A stretch of 64,000 bases of DNA, taken from assembly GCF_026683955.1 (NCBI RefSeq), contig NZ_CP113343.1, positions 4,278,001 through 4,342,000 on the forward strand, given 5' to 3'. Under the pieces are notes generated by a model. The model ran no database searches, was not told the DNA's origin, and was given only the letters and a program-made list of their open reading frames with translations. This stretch comes from Arthrobacter sp. MMS18-M83 (GTDB lineage Bacteria; Actinomycetota; Actinomycetes; Actinomycetales; Micrococcaceae). Shown here piece after piece: positions 1-7,743 of this stretch. Position numbers and translations under genes: made by a program. Position 1 is the stretch's first letter. Each line of letters starts with the position of its first letter.

Positions 1-82
1 TCAGTAGGAGGGCGAGCACACCGATGGCGATCATCTGGGCCCGGCTGCGTGTTGTGGTGGCGATGGCAGGGTTCCGTGTCAT
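1..82 (-). CDS. Membrane protein, N-terminus only (cut by window edge)
   Basis: Reading leftward from the ATG at 82-80, 27 codons are visible before the window ends. The peptide starts with about 16 polar residues (MTRNPAIATTTRSRAQ) and then turns hydrophobic (MIAIGVLALLL), as at the start of an inner-membrane transporter or similar protein. A GAGAGGA ribosome-binding site lies 7 nt upstream. Two operator-like palindromes sit about 120-145 bp upstream. The family cannot be told from this fragment. Confidence 0.6.
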   Translation of the reverse strand, partial: MTRNPAIATTTRSRAQMIAIGVLALLL

Positions 83-200
83 GGGCGATTCCTCTCGATG
101 ACTTCCCGACGGCGACGCTGCTGCCGGGGATCCCCCCATGTGACGCAGCTAACAGGCGACGTGACCTGTGGCTGTGCCACGAAACAAGTGTTTGGCATTG

Positions 201-229
201 GTTACCGAGTGGTAACTTACCGAGAGTAA
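201..229. promoter_or_regulatory. Two tandem operator-like palindromes
   Basis: Site 1 (201-216) is GTTACC-GAGT-GGTAAC, a perfect inverted repeat. Site 2 (217-229) is TTAC-CGAGA-GTAA. The two abut, and both contain TTACCGAG with a 16-bp period. The TTAC...GTAA shape is common for TetR- or GntR-type repressors of lipid or transport genes. They lie upstream of the leftward membrane-protein gene and may overlap its promoter. The rest of the stretch from 83 to 415 holds only the tRNA-Gln promoter. The regulator is not in the window. Confidence 0.5.
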
Positions 230-321
230 ACTTAACCCTCGGGGTATTGCAAGGGTTTTTTGCTCTCATTGGCGGATCATTGAGCGTAGGACGGTGACGG
301 TCGCGTGACCGTGCGCTCGAT

Positions 322-350
322 TTGTGCGCATCGAGAGTCTCGGGTAAAGT
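322..350 (+). promoter_or_regulatory. Promoter of tRNA-Gln
   Basis: TTGTGC (322-327), a 17-bp spacer and TAAAGT (345-350) form a plausible vegetative promoter about 65 bp before the mature tRNA-Gln. Confidence 0.4.
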
Positions 351-415
351 AATTACTCGTGCTAAGGGGCACGGAGCGAAGGTTTACGCCATCGAATCCG
401 GCCTAAAAGCGCCAA

Positions 416-487
416 TGGGATATGGTGTAATTGGCAACACTACGGTTTCTGGTACCGTCATTCTAGGTTCGAGTCCTGGTATCCCAG
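416..487 (+). tRNA. tRNA-Gln (CTG anticodon)
   Basis: The full cloverleaf can be drawn: acceptor TGGGATA pairs with TATCCCA (480-486), the D arm is closed by GTGT/ACAC, and the anticodon stem ACGGT/ACCGT encloses loop TTCTGGT with anticodon CTG. The T arm contains GGTTCGAGTCC and the discriminator is G487. The 3' CCA is not encoded. Confidence 0.96.
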
Positions 488-628
488 CTCTGAATAATCC
501 ATGTATTTGCGTGGTAATTTGGAAGTTTTGAAGCGGTTCGCCGATTTGAAACAACGTTGAATGTATGAAATACTCATTCAGCTTGAATGCCGGAAGCGGT
601 ATTCAAAACGCAGTAATTCAAAGTACAA

Positions 629-701
629 GGCCCCATCGTATAGCGGCCTAGTACGCTGCCCTCTCACGGCGGTAACGCGGGTTCGAATCCCGCTGGGGTC
701 A
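629..701 (+). tRNA. tRNA-Glu (CTC anticodon)
   Basis: Acceptor GGCCCCA pairs with TGGGGTC (694-700). The anticodon stem CTGCC/GGCGG (one G-U pair) encloses CTCTCAC with anticodon CTC. The T arm reads CGGGTTCGAATCCCG and the discriminator is A701. CCA is not encoded. A strong terminator follows directly. Confidence 0.96.
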
Positions 702-708
702 CAACATG

Positions 709-743
709 AATCCCCCGGAACCACCAGGTTCCGGGGGATTTTT
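709..743 (+). terminator. Rho-independent terminator after tRNA-Glu
   Basis: A perfect 14-bp stem (709-722 with 727-740) with loop ACCA is followed by a short T run. Confidence 0.9.
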
Positions 744-886
744 CTTTGCCCAAGGTGCGGGTGGAACATCGGACACCGTACCTTCCTCCCCTTGTTTGCC
801 GCCCGAAAGTCCCCAAATGATGCGACCCGCCGTGTCGCAAGCGCTTTCCCATATCAAAAAAAGGGGAGAGTGGTACGGGTGGCAGC

Positions 887-1450
887 TCAGGTGGTCTTCT
901 GGAGGGCTTCCGCGGCGTCTCTGACCTTGATGAGCGTGCGCAGGTTCCGGGTGGTGGTGCTTGCCTTGTAGCGGGCCTTTGAAGAGAGCTTGCTGAAGGG
1001 GCTGTCCAATGTGCCTCCTGCTGGGGCGAGCCAGGCCGAAGCCTCGGCGCCCAAGCGGACTTGCTCGACGCCGCCCTGTCCCGGCGTGCCGAGGGCTGTG
1101 CCGGCGTCGAACAGTTCGTCCAACATGGCCGTGTCCGAAGCTAGGGTGATGTAGCTGTGCGTGGTCTTGTCGTCGGCGGGATAGGGGCAGGCTTCCACCA
1201 GTTCGGCAACCCGTTCTGCGGTCAGGACCACTACCCAGGCGTCATAACCGAATGCGTCCCTCAGGCATTTCTCGCATTGCTCTTTGACTTCGGCCGCGTC
1301 CAGATCGCTCTGAAGGACAACGTTGCCGCTGGCAAGCAGGGTCTTGACCCCGGTGAAGGGGTATGCCTTGAGGGCCACTTTGAGGTCGGCCATCTTGATG
1401 TTGATCCCGCCAACGTTGATCCCACGCAGGAACACGGCAAAGCTGTTCAT
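887..1450 (-). CDS. DUF1697 family protein
   Basis: This 187-residue protein is full length for DUF1697. The family signature at the N-terminus is clear (FAVFLRGINVGG, then a GVKTLLASGNVV block). The family occurs widely as small cytoplasmic proteins and has no assigned reaction. There is no ribosome-binding site; instead TAGGGT lies exactly 6 nt before the ATG, which suggests a leaderless mRNA. That promoter and start segment is duplicated just upstream. It stands alone between the tRNA pair and the IclR regulator. Confidence 0.85.
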   Translation of the reverse strand: MNSFAVFLRGINVGGINIKMADLKVALKAYPFTGVKTLLASGNVVLQSDLDAAEVKEQCEKCLRDAFGYDAWVVVLTAERVAELVEACPYPADDKTTHSYITLASDTAMLDELFDAGTALGTPGQGGVEQVRLGAEASAWLAPAGGTLDSPFSKLSSKARYKASTTTRNLRTLIKVRDAAEALQKTT

Positions 1451-1487
1451 GCGCCCACCCTACATGCGCCCACCCTACGTGCGCCCA
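1448..1487 (-). repeat. 15-bp tandem duplication of a leaderless promoter/start
   Basis: On the minus strand the unit TAGGGT-GGGCGC-ATG occurs twice in tandem (-10 boxes at 1457-1462 and 1472-1477), followed by a partial third unit with GGGCGCAC. The inner ATG (1450) starts DUF1697. The outer ATG (1465-1463) is followed at once by TAG, so a transcript starting there would open with a start-stop pair. Confidence 0.7.
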
Positions 1488-1518
1488 TTCATTGCCGAGA
1501 GGGGTCGAGGAGAGCGGA

Positions 1519-2238
1519 TCAGTCGTTGTTCTTGCGCAGGGCTTCCGTCAGCACCCGGGCGGCATTGCAGACGACCTCGGCATGGAGCCGCCCGGGTTGG
1601 CGGGTCAGGCGCTCGATGGGGCCCGAGATGGACACCGCAGCAATGACCCGGCCGGAAGGGCCGCGCACCGGTGCGGAGACTGAGGCGACACCGGGCTCGC
1701 GTTCGCCCAGGCTCTGAGCCCAGCCCCGACGTCGTACTCCCGCCAGGACCGTCGGGGTGAATCGGGCATTCTGAAGTCCGTCCAGAAGCCGGTCGTGGTC
1801 TTCCCACGCCAGTAGGATTTGCGCGGCGGAGCCGGCCTTCATGGACAGCTGGGTTCCGACGGGTATGGTGTCGCGCAGGCCGATCGGGCGTTCGGCCGAA
1901 GCGACGCACACGCGCCAGTCGCCCTGCCGGCGGAAGATCTGAGCGCTTTCGCCGGTGGCGTCCCGGAGCTGGATGAGGACAGGACCGGCCGAGGCGATGA
2001 GCCTGTCTTCGCCGGCCGCCGAGGCGAGCTCAACGAGGCGGCTGCCCAAGACGAAGCGCCCTTGGATGTCACGGCTCACGAGGCGGTGGTGGACCAGGGC
2101 CAGTGCCAGCCGGTGCACAGTGGGACGGGCCAGCCCGGTTGCGGCCACAAGTTGAGCGAGGGTGGTTGGTCCCGCCTCAAGTGCGTCGAGCACCTGGGCC
2201 GCTTTATCGATGACGCCGACTCCACTAGAATTGTCCAT
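1519..2238 (-). CDS. ndgR: IclR-family regulator of leucine/amino-acid genes (NdgR/LtbR type)
   Basis: A 239-residue IclR regulator begins MDNSSGVGVIDKAAQVLDAL. It has an N-terminal winged helix (TTLAQLVAATGLARPTVHRLALAL) and a C-terminal effector domain ending near VSISGPIERLTRQPGRL. It is divergent from leuC, the conserved position of NdgR (Streptomyces) and LtbR (Corynebacterium), which control leuCD and branched-chain amino-acid genes. I start at the ATG at 2238 because TTGCAT, a 17-bp spacer and CAATAT end 6 nt before it, giving a leaderless transcript. A start 7 codons upstream would lie inside that promoter. Confidence 0.9.
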   Translation of the reverse strand: MDNSSGVGVIDKAAQVLDALEAGPTTLAQLVAATGLARPTVHRLALALVHHRLVSRDIQGRFVLGSRLVELASAAGEDRLIASAGPVLIQLRDATGESAQIFRRQGDWRVCVASAERPIGLRDTIPVGTQLSMKAGSAAQILLAWEDHDRLLDGLQNARFTPTVLAGVRRRGWAQSLGEREPGVASVSAPVRGPSGRVIAAVSISGPIERLTRQPGRLHAEVVCNAARVLTEALRKNND

Positions 2239-2244
2239 GTAATG

Positions 2245-2273
2245 ATATTGCCGTCTCAATATCTGAGATGCAA
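2245..2273 (-). promoter_or_regulatory. IclR-regulator promoter with palindromic operator shared with leuC
   Basis: On the minus strand, -35 TTGCAT (2268-2273) and -10 CAATAT (2245-2250) are 17 bp apart. The spacer is almost filled by an inverted repeat, TCTCA-ATATC-TGAGA (2254-2268), which also lies upstream of leuC. A regulator bound here would block its own promoter and act on leuC. Assigning the site to the neighbouring IclR protein is inference. Confidence 0.6.
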
Positions 2274-2350
2274 GTTGTTTCGCTGGCGCAGTTTGAATCG
2301 CTGATGTTCAGTGGAAGTAGTCAAGCCAACCGCAGTGAAGGGAGCAGGCC

Positions 2351-3805
2351 GTGGGAAAGACACTGGCCGAGAAAGTTTGGGATGCGCACGTGGTGCGCAA
2401 GGGCGAAGGCGAAGGAGCCAACGCCCAGCCCGATCTTCTGTTCATCGACTTGCACCTCGTGCATGAAGTGACTTCGCCGCAGGCCTTTGAGGGTCTCCGG
2501 TTGGCCGGCCGCAAACTGCGCCGGCCGGACCTCACCATCGCGACCGAAGACCACAACACTCCCACCCTGGACATCGACAAGCCGATTGCCGATCTCACCA
2601 GCCGCACGCAGATCCAGACCTTGCGCAACAACTGCCAGGAGTTCGGCGTCCGCCTGCACTCGCTCGGCGATGCCGAACAGGGCATCGTGCACGTGGTCGG
2701 CCCGCAGCTTGGGCTCACCCAGCCTGGCATGACGGTTGTGTGTGGCGATTCCCACACTTCCACGCACGGTGCGTTCGGCGCGCTGGCCATGGGCATCGGC
2801 ACCTCCGAGGTGGAACACGTCATGGCCACCCAGACGCTGTCCCTCAAGCCGTTCAAGACCATGGCGATCAACGTTGGGGGCACCCTGCGCCCGGGCGTGT
2901 CTGCAAAGGACATCATCCTGGCGGTCATCGCCAGGATCGGTACGGGTGGCGGCCAAGGCTACGTGCTGGAGTACCGTGGATCGGCCATCCGCGCGCTTTC
3001 CATGGATGCCCGCATGACCATCTGCAACATGTCGATTGAAGCCGGTGCCCGCGCAGGCCTGGTGGCTCCGGACCAGACCACCTACGACTACATGTACGGC
3101 CGTCCCCACGCCCCCCGGGGCGAGGAATGGGATGCCGCCGTCGAATACTGGAACACGCTGCACACCGACGACGACGCCACCTTCGATGTCGAGGTGGACC
3201 TCGACGCCGATACCTTGGAGCCGTTCGTAACCTGGGGGACCAACCCGGCCCAGGGTATTTCGCTCAACGAATCGGTTCCGTTCCCCGAGGACTTCGGCGA
3301 CGAAAATGCAAAGCTGGCTGCCGAACGCGCGTTGCAGTACATGGGCCTCGAGGCCGGTACGCCGATGAAGGACATTCGGGTGGACACGGTGTTCCTCGGT
3401 TCCTGCACCAACTCCCGCATCGAGGACCTGCGTGCCGCGGCCGATGTTATCCGTGGCCGGGAAAAGGACCCGAAGGTACGGATGCTGGTGGTCCCCGGGT
3501 CGGCACGCGTCCGTCTCGAGGCCGAGGCCGAGGGACTGGACCAGGTGTTCAAGGAATTCGGTGCCGAGTGGCGGTTCGCCGGCTGCTCCATGTGCCTGGG
3601 CATGAACCCGGACCAGCTCGAACCAGGGGAGCGCTGCGCATCCACCTCGAACCGCAACTTCGAAGGACGCCAGGGCAAGGGCGGCCGCACGCATTTGGTC
3701 TCACCGGTTGTGGCCGCTGCCACCGCCGTGCGCGGGACGCTGAGCTCGCCGTCGGACCTGGCGCCCGCCTCCGTCTCCGCATCCACCACCACCGACGCCG
3801 CCTAG
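2351..3805 (+). CDS. leuC: 3-isopropylmalate dehydratase large subunit
   Basis: LeuC with LeuD isomerises 2-isopropylmalate to 3-isopropylmalate, the second step of leucine synthesis, in the cytoplasm. The 484-residue protein shows the aconitase-fold signatures [25 protein letters not shown] and GSCTNSR. The three [4Fe-4S] ligands are visible at Cys352, Cys412 and Cys415 ([11 protein letters not shown]). The start is GTG behind GAAGGGAG. leuD follows after 10 bp, so the two are co-transcribed. The last 20 residues are a Ser/Thr/Ala-rich tail. Confidence 0.97.
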   Translation: MGKTLAEKVWDAHVVRKGEGEGANAQPDLLFIDLHLVHEVTSPQAFEGLRLAGRKLRRPDLTIATEDHNTPTLDIDKPIADLTSRTQIQTLRNNCQEFGVRLHSLGDAEQGIVHVVGPQLGLTQPGMTVVCGDSHTSTHGAFGALAMGIGTSEVEHVMATQTLSLKPFKTMAINVGGTLRPGVSAKDIILAVIARIGTGGGQGYVLEYRGSAIRALSMDARMTICNMSIEAGARAGLVAPDQTTYDYMYGRPHAPRGEEWDAAVEYWNTLHTDDDATFDVEVDLDADTLEPFVTWGTNPAQGISLNESVPFPEDFGDENAKLAAERALQYMGLEAGTPMKDIRVDTVFLGSCTNSRIEDLRAAADVIRGREKDPKVRMLVVPGSARVRLEAEAEGLDQVFKEFGAEWRFAGCSMCLGMNPDQLEPGERCASTSNRNFEGRQGKGGRTHLVSPVVAAATAVRGTLSSPSDLAPASVSASTTTDAA

Positions 3806-3815
3806 GAGGATTCCC

Positions 3816-4418
3816 ATGGAAAAGTTCACAACCCACACCGGCATCGGTGTCCCGTTGCGCCAAAGCAATGTGGACACGGACCAGATCATTCCCGCCGTCT
3901 ACCTCAAGCGGATTACCCGTACCGGCTTCGAGGACGCACTGTTCTCAGCGTGGCGCAAGGACCCGTCCTTCATCCTGAACCAGGAGCCCTTCACCGCTGG
4001 ATCGGTCCTGGTGGCGGGCCCCGATTTCGGCACCGGTTCGTCCCGCGAACACGCAGTCTGGGCGCTGAAGGACTACGGATTCAAAGCCGTGTTGTCTTCC
4101 CGTTTCGCGGACATCTTCCGCGGCAACTCGGGCAAGCAGGGCCTCCTGGCTGCCGAGCTTGCCCAAGACGATATCGAGCTCATCTGGAAAGTGCTTGAAA
4201 ACGCTCCGGGCACCGAAGTCAAGGTTGACCTTGTGTCCAAAACCGTTGAATGCGGCAACGTCGTGGCACCGTTCGAGATCGACGACTACACCCGCTGGCG
4301 CCTCCTGGAGGGCTTGGACGACATTGGATTGACACTCCAGCACGAGGAAGACATCACGGCCTACGAGGCCACCAGGCCTTCCTTCAAGCCGAAAACCCTG
4401 CCGGCACGGATCCAGTAG
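3816..4418 (+). CDS. leuD: 3-isopropylmalate dehydratase small subunit
   Basis: This 200-residue swivel-domain subunit partners LeuC. Family motifs are [14 protein letters not shown] near the N-terminus and [17 protein letters not shown], the substrate-binding loop. TAGGAGG precedes the ATG by 6 nt and overlaps the end of leuC, suggesting translational coupling. A terminator follows. Confidence 0.97.
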   Translation: MEKFTTHTGIGVPLRQSNVDTDQIIPAVYLKRITRTGFEDALFSAWRKDPSFILNQEPFTAGSVLVAGPDFGTGSSREHAVWALKDYGFKAVLSSRFADIFRGNSGKQGLLAAELAQDDIELIWKVLENAPGTEVKVDLVSKTVECGNVVAPFEIDDYTRWRLLEGLDDIGLTLQHEEDITAYEATRPSFKPKTLPARIQ

Positions 4419-4427
4419 GTCAGCAGG

Positions 4428-4466
4428 AAGGACCGGCCGGGACGAAGATCCGCGCCGGTCCTTTTC
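4428..4466 (+). terminator. Terminator of leuCD
   Basis: A 10-bp stem, AAGGACCGGC (4428-4437) with GCCGGTCCTT (4454-4463), has a 16-nt loop and runs into TTTTC. Confidence 0.85.
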
Positions 4467-4581
4467 TGTCGGCGGAAACACTTCGGGGCGTGCTCTATTT
4501 CGAATCGGTAACGTCAGCTTTTATGCTTAGCTGGAGCCTTCGTAAGTATGGGGGCATCAACTCGTGAGGAAACCGGTATAG

Positions 4582-5907
4582 ATGAGTAGTGTCCTGACAA
4601 TCCGCGGCGGCGTCCCCTTGACCGGCCGCGTCACCGTCAGAGGTGCCAAGAACCTTGTTCCCAAGGCCATGGTGGCTTCGCTCCTCGGCAACGAACCCTC
4701 GGTGCTGCGGAACGTCCCGGAAATCAAGGACGTGGAGGTCGTCACCAGCCTGCTGCAGCTCCATGGCGTGACTGTTCAGAAGGATCCCGTCACTGGCGAT
4801 CTCACGCTGGATCCCAAGAACGCCAAGACAGCGTCCAGCACCGCGATTGACGCTCACGCGGGGGACTCCCGCATCCCGATCCTGCTGTGCGGGCCGCTGA
4901 TCCATGCCATTGGAGAAGCGTTCATTCCAGACCTCGGCGGCTGCAAGATCGGCGACAGACCCATCGATTACCACCTCAACGTGCTCCGCCAGTTTGGCGC
5001 CGTCGTCGAAAAGCGCCCGGGCGGCATCCACATTTCCGCTCCCAAGGGTCTCCACGGTGCCAAGATCTCCCTCCCTTACCCTTCGGTGGGAGCCACGGAA
5101 CAGGTACTGTTGAGCGCCACCCGCGCCGAGGGCATCACGGAACTCAGCGGTGCCGCCACCGAGCCAGAAATCATCGACCTCATAGCTGTCCTTCAAAAGA
5201 TGGGCGCTATCATCAGCGTCCAGACGGACCGCACCATCAGGATCGAAGGCGTCAAGGACCTTGGCGGCTACGACCACCGCGCGCTGCCTGACCGCAACGA
5301 ATCGGCGTCGTGGGCTTCCGCTGCTTTGGTGACCCGTGGAGATATCTTCGTCGAGGGCGCTTCGCAGCGAGACATGATGACTTTCCTGAACACGTACCGA
5401 AAGGTAGGTGGCGGCATGGATATCCGAGAGGACGGCATCCGCTTCTACCACCCGGGCGGCAAGCTCAGCCCACTCGTCCTTGAAACCGATGTGCACCCGG
5501 GATTCATGACCGACTGGCAGCAGCCGTTGGTAGTCGCCCTGACCCAGGCCGAAGGGGTGTCGATCGTGCACGAAACCGTGTACGAAAACCGCTTTGGCTT
5601 TACCGATGCGCTGACCCGCATGGGTGCCACGATCCAGGTCCACCGTGAATGCCTCGGAAGCGTGCCGTGCCGGTTCGGCCAGCGCAATTTCCTGCATTCC
5701 GCCGTCATCTCGGGACCGACCCCGCTCAGGGGCACCGACATCGATATCCCTGATCTCCGCGGCGGATTCAGCCACCTTATTGCGGCGCTTGCCGCAACCG
5801 GCACGTCCAGGGTGACCGGGATCGACATCATCAACCGTGGCTATGAGCGCTTCACTGAAAAGCTCGCCGGCCTGGGTGCCGATTTCGACCTCACCGACTC
5901 CAAGTAA
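4582..5907 (+). CDS. murA: UDP-N-acetylglucosamine 1-carboxyvinyltransferase
   Basis: MurA transfers enolpyruvate from PEP to UDP-GlcNAc, the first committed step of peptidoglycan synthesis. The 441-residue protein has the N-terminal GAKN motif (residues 21-24) and the catalytic loop LGGCKIGDRPIDYH with the nucleophile Cys121. The ATG is preceded by GAGGAAAC. It heads a run of envelope genes, with plsC 11 bp downstream, then gpsA and ddl. No clear promoter is visible between the leuD terminator and the start. Confidence 0.95.
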   Translation: MSSVLTIRGGVPLTGRVTVRGAKNLVPKAMVASLLGNEPSVLRNVPEIKDVEVVTSLLQLHGVTVQKDPVTGDLTLDPKNAKTASSTAIDAHAGDSRIPILLCGPLIHAIGEAFIPDLGGCKIGDRPIDYHLNVLRQFGAVVEKRPGGIHISAPKGLHGAKISLPYPSVGATEQVLLSATRAEGITELSGAATEPEIIDLIAVLQKMGAIISVQTDRTIRIEGVKDLGGYDHRALPDRNESASWASAALVTRGDIFVEGASQRDMMTFLNTYRKVGGGMDIREDGIRFYHPGGKLSPLVLETDVHPGFMTDWQQPLVVALTQAEGVSIVHETVYENRFGFTDALTRMGATIQVHRECLGSVPCRFGQRNFLHSAVISGPTPLRGTDIDIPDLRGGFSHLIAALAATGTSRVTGIDIINRGYERFTEKLAGLGADFDLTDSK

Positions 5908-5918
5908 CGGGGGACACC

Positions 5919-6692
5919 TTGAAGGAACCGGCCCAGAGCCGTGCCATGTTCGCTGTTCTCGCGGGTATAGCGCGCCCGCTCATGAACATCCTCATGGCAA
6001 AGAAGTGGGAGGGGACTGAAAAGCTCCCCGCAGGTGGCTTCATTGCCGCCCCGAACCATTGCACCGAGATCGACCCCATTGTGGTGGGGCACATGCTTTA
6101 CAACATGAAGCGTCCACCGCATTTCCTTGCGAAGTCGGGCCTTTTCAAGGCCCCCGTCCTAGGTAGCCTGTTGCGCGCAACGAACCAGATTCCGGTGGAA
6201 CGCTCGACGACGGGAGCGAACCGCTCGCTGCAAGCCGCCCAGAACGTGGTAGACGCAGGAGGTGCCATCATCATCTATCCGGAGGGCACCCTGACCCGCG
6301 ACCCTGATTTGTGGCCGATGAAGGGCCACACGGGAGCTGCGCGCCTGGCGATCCAGACAGGAGCTCCCGTGGTTCCAATCGCCCATTGGGGCGCCCATGA
6401 AGTCTTCCCGCGGTATGCCAAGCGTCTGTATGTCTTCCCCCGGAAGACCTCCCGCATCCTGGTGGGCGATCCGGTGGACCTCAGTGCTTTCCACGGTCGG
6501 ACCTTGGACCGCGCCACCTTGGTAGAAGCGACCGACATCATCATGGACGCCATCACGGAACTCCTGGCTACCTTGCGCGGGGAAGAACCTCCTGCGGAAC
6601 GCTGGGATCCCGCAGCCCACAACCAGTCCAAGCACGGTCGCTTCCAAGCGACTGAAGAAACCGGCACCAACGGCGTGGACGGACAAAAGTGA
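5919..6692 (+). CDS. plsC: Lysophospholipid (1-acyl-glycerol-3-phosphate) acyltransferase family
   Basis: This PlsC-like acyltransferase adds the second acyl chain to lysophosphatidic acid at the membrane. The catalytic H(X4)D box is NHCTEID (His47, Asp52) and the acceptor motif is YPEGTLTRD. Length is 257 residues. The start is TTG behind GGGGGA. It sits between murA and gpsA, so the next gene supplies its glycerol-phosphate backbone. The C-terminal 35 residues are polar and low in complexity. It could acylate another lysophospholipid. Confidence 0.9.
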   Translation: MKEPAQSRAMFAVLAGIARPLMNILMAKKWEGTEKLPAGGFIAAPNHCTEIDPIVVGHMLYNMKRPPHFLAKSGLFKAPVLGSLLRATNQIPVERSTTGANRSLQAAQNVVDAGGAIIIYPEGTLTRDPDLWPMKGHTGAARLAIQTGAPVVPIAHWGAHEVFPRYAKRLYVFPRKTSRILVGDPVDLSAFHGRTLDRATLVEATDIIMDAITELLATLRGEEPPAERWDPAAHNQSKHGRFQATEETGTNGVDGQK

Positions 6693-6709
6693 CCGCTGGC
6701 GAGGCACCC

Positions 6710-7741
6710 ATGTCCAATACGGCGGTAGTCGCCGTTCTCGGTGCTGGATCCTGGGGCACCACGTTCGCCAAGGTCCTCGCGGATGCGGCAATAGCCACCG
6801 GCACAGAGCGCAGCATCCGCATTTGGGGCCGACGGGACGAAGTGGTTGCCCAGATCAACACGGAGCACCGCAATGCGCAGTATTTGAAGGACATCGCGTT
6901 GCCCGATTGCATCACGGCGTCAACGGACGTATCCGAGGTCCTTGCCGGTGCCGGGATCGTCATTCTCGCTGTGCCGGCGCAATCGCTTCGGCTGCAACTG
7001 CGCAAATGGAAGCCGCTCGTGGCTCCGGACGCCATTGTTGTCTCCCTCATGAAGGGCCTTGAACTCGGCACGGACTCGCGCATGAGCCAGGTTATTTCCG
7101 AGGAACTCGACATCCCGCAGGAGCGGGTTGCCGTGGTTTCGGGGCCCAACCTGGCCATGGAAATCGCGCGGCAAGAACCGACGGCTTCCGTAGTGGCATG
7201 CAGCGACGAGGCCACCGCCGCCGAAATTGCGCACTGCTGCACTGCGCCGTACTTCCGCCCCTACACCAGCAATGATGTCGTGGGCGTCGAAATCGGCGGC
7301 ATCGTGAAAAACGTCATCGCCCTCGCCGTCGGCATCTGCGAAGGCAAGCAGATGGGTGACAACACGAAGGCCTCGGTGATCACCCGTGGCCTCGCGGAGA
7401 CATCGCGGCTTGCCCTTGCCTTGGGTGGCGAGGCCCGCACCATGGCAGGTCTTGCTGGCCTGGGTGACCTTGTGGCGACCTGCTCCTCGCCGCTTTCCCG
7501 CAACCATACGGCGGGCCGTTTGCTCGGCGAAGGCCTGACCCTTGACCAGGTTACGGAGCGAATGACGCAGACCGCGGAAGGCATCAAGTCCGGGTACGCT
7601 GTCTACGAACTAGCCGGAAAACTCGGTGTCGAAATGCCGATCACGGCGGCCGTGGTAGCCGTCCTTGAAGGCAAACTATCCGTTGATGAACTTGGGCCCA
7701 GACTCCTGGCCCGCTCCCTGAAGTCCGAAGGCGATTACTGA
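6710..7741 (+). CDS. gpsA: NAD(P)-dependent glycerol-3-phosphate dehydrogenase
   Basis: GpsA reduces dihydroxyacetone phosphate to sn-glycerol-3-phosphate for phospholipid synthesis. The Rossmann motif VLGAGSWGTTFAKVLAD is at the N-terminus. GGIVKNVIALAVGICEG carries the catalytic lysine, and AGLGDLVATCSSPLSRNHTAG is a family signature. I prefer ATG 6710 (343 residues), which has GCGAGG 6 nt upstream. A GTG at 6689 would overlap the plsC stop as GTGA and add 7 residues. ddl begins 2 bp after the stop. Confidence 0.94.
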   Translation: MSNTAVVAVLGAGSWGTTFAKVLADAAIATGTERSIRIWGRRDEVVAQINTEHRNAQYLKDIALPDCITASTDVSEVLAGAGIVILAVPAQSLRLQLRKWKPLVAPDAIVVSLMKGLELGTDSRMSQVISEELDIPQERVAVVSGPNLAMEIARQEPTASVVACSDEATAAEIAHCCTAPYFRPYTSNDVVGVEIGGIVKNVIALAVGICEGKQMGDNTKASVITRGLAETSRLALALGGEARTMAGLAGLGDLVATCSSPLSRNHTAGRLLGEGLTLDQVTERMTQTAEGIKSGYAVYELAGKLGVEMPITAAVVAVLEGKLSVDELGPRLLARSLKSEGDY

Positions 7742-7743
7742 CT

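Noticed and set aside
774..885. Imperfect inverted repeat (around 774-796 and 862-885) between the tRNA terminator and DUF1697
   Set aside because: The arms share GTACC and CTCCCCTT but need several gaps and a loop of about 65 nt; too weak to call a structure.
561..971. A 136-codon frame across tRNA-Glu and its terminator
   Set aside because: It includes the mature tRNA and terminator hairpin and has no conserved motif.
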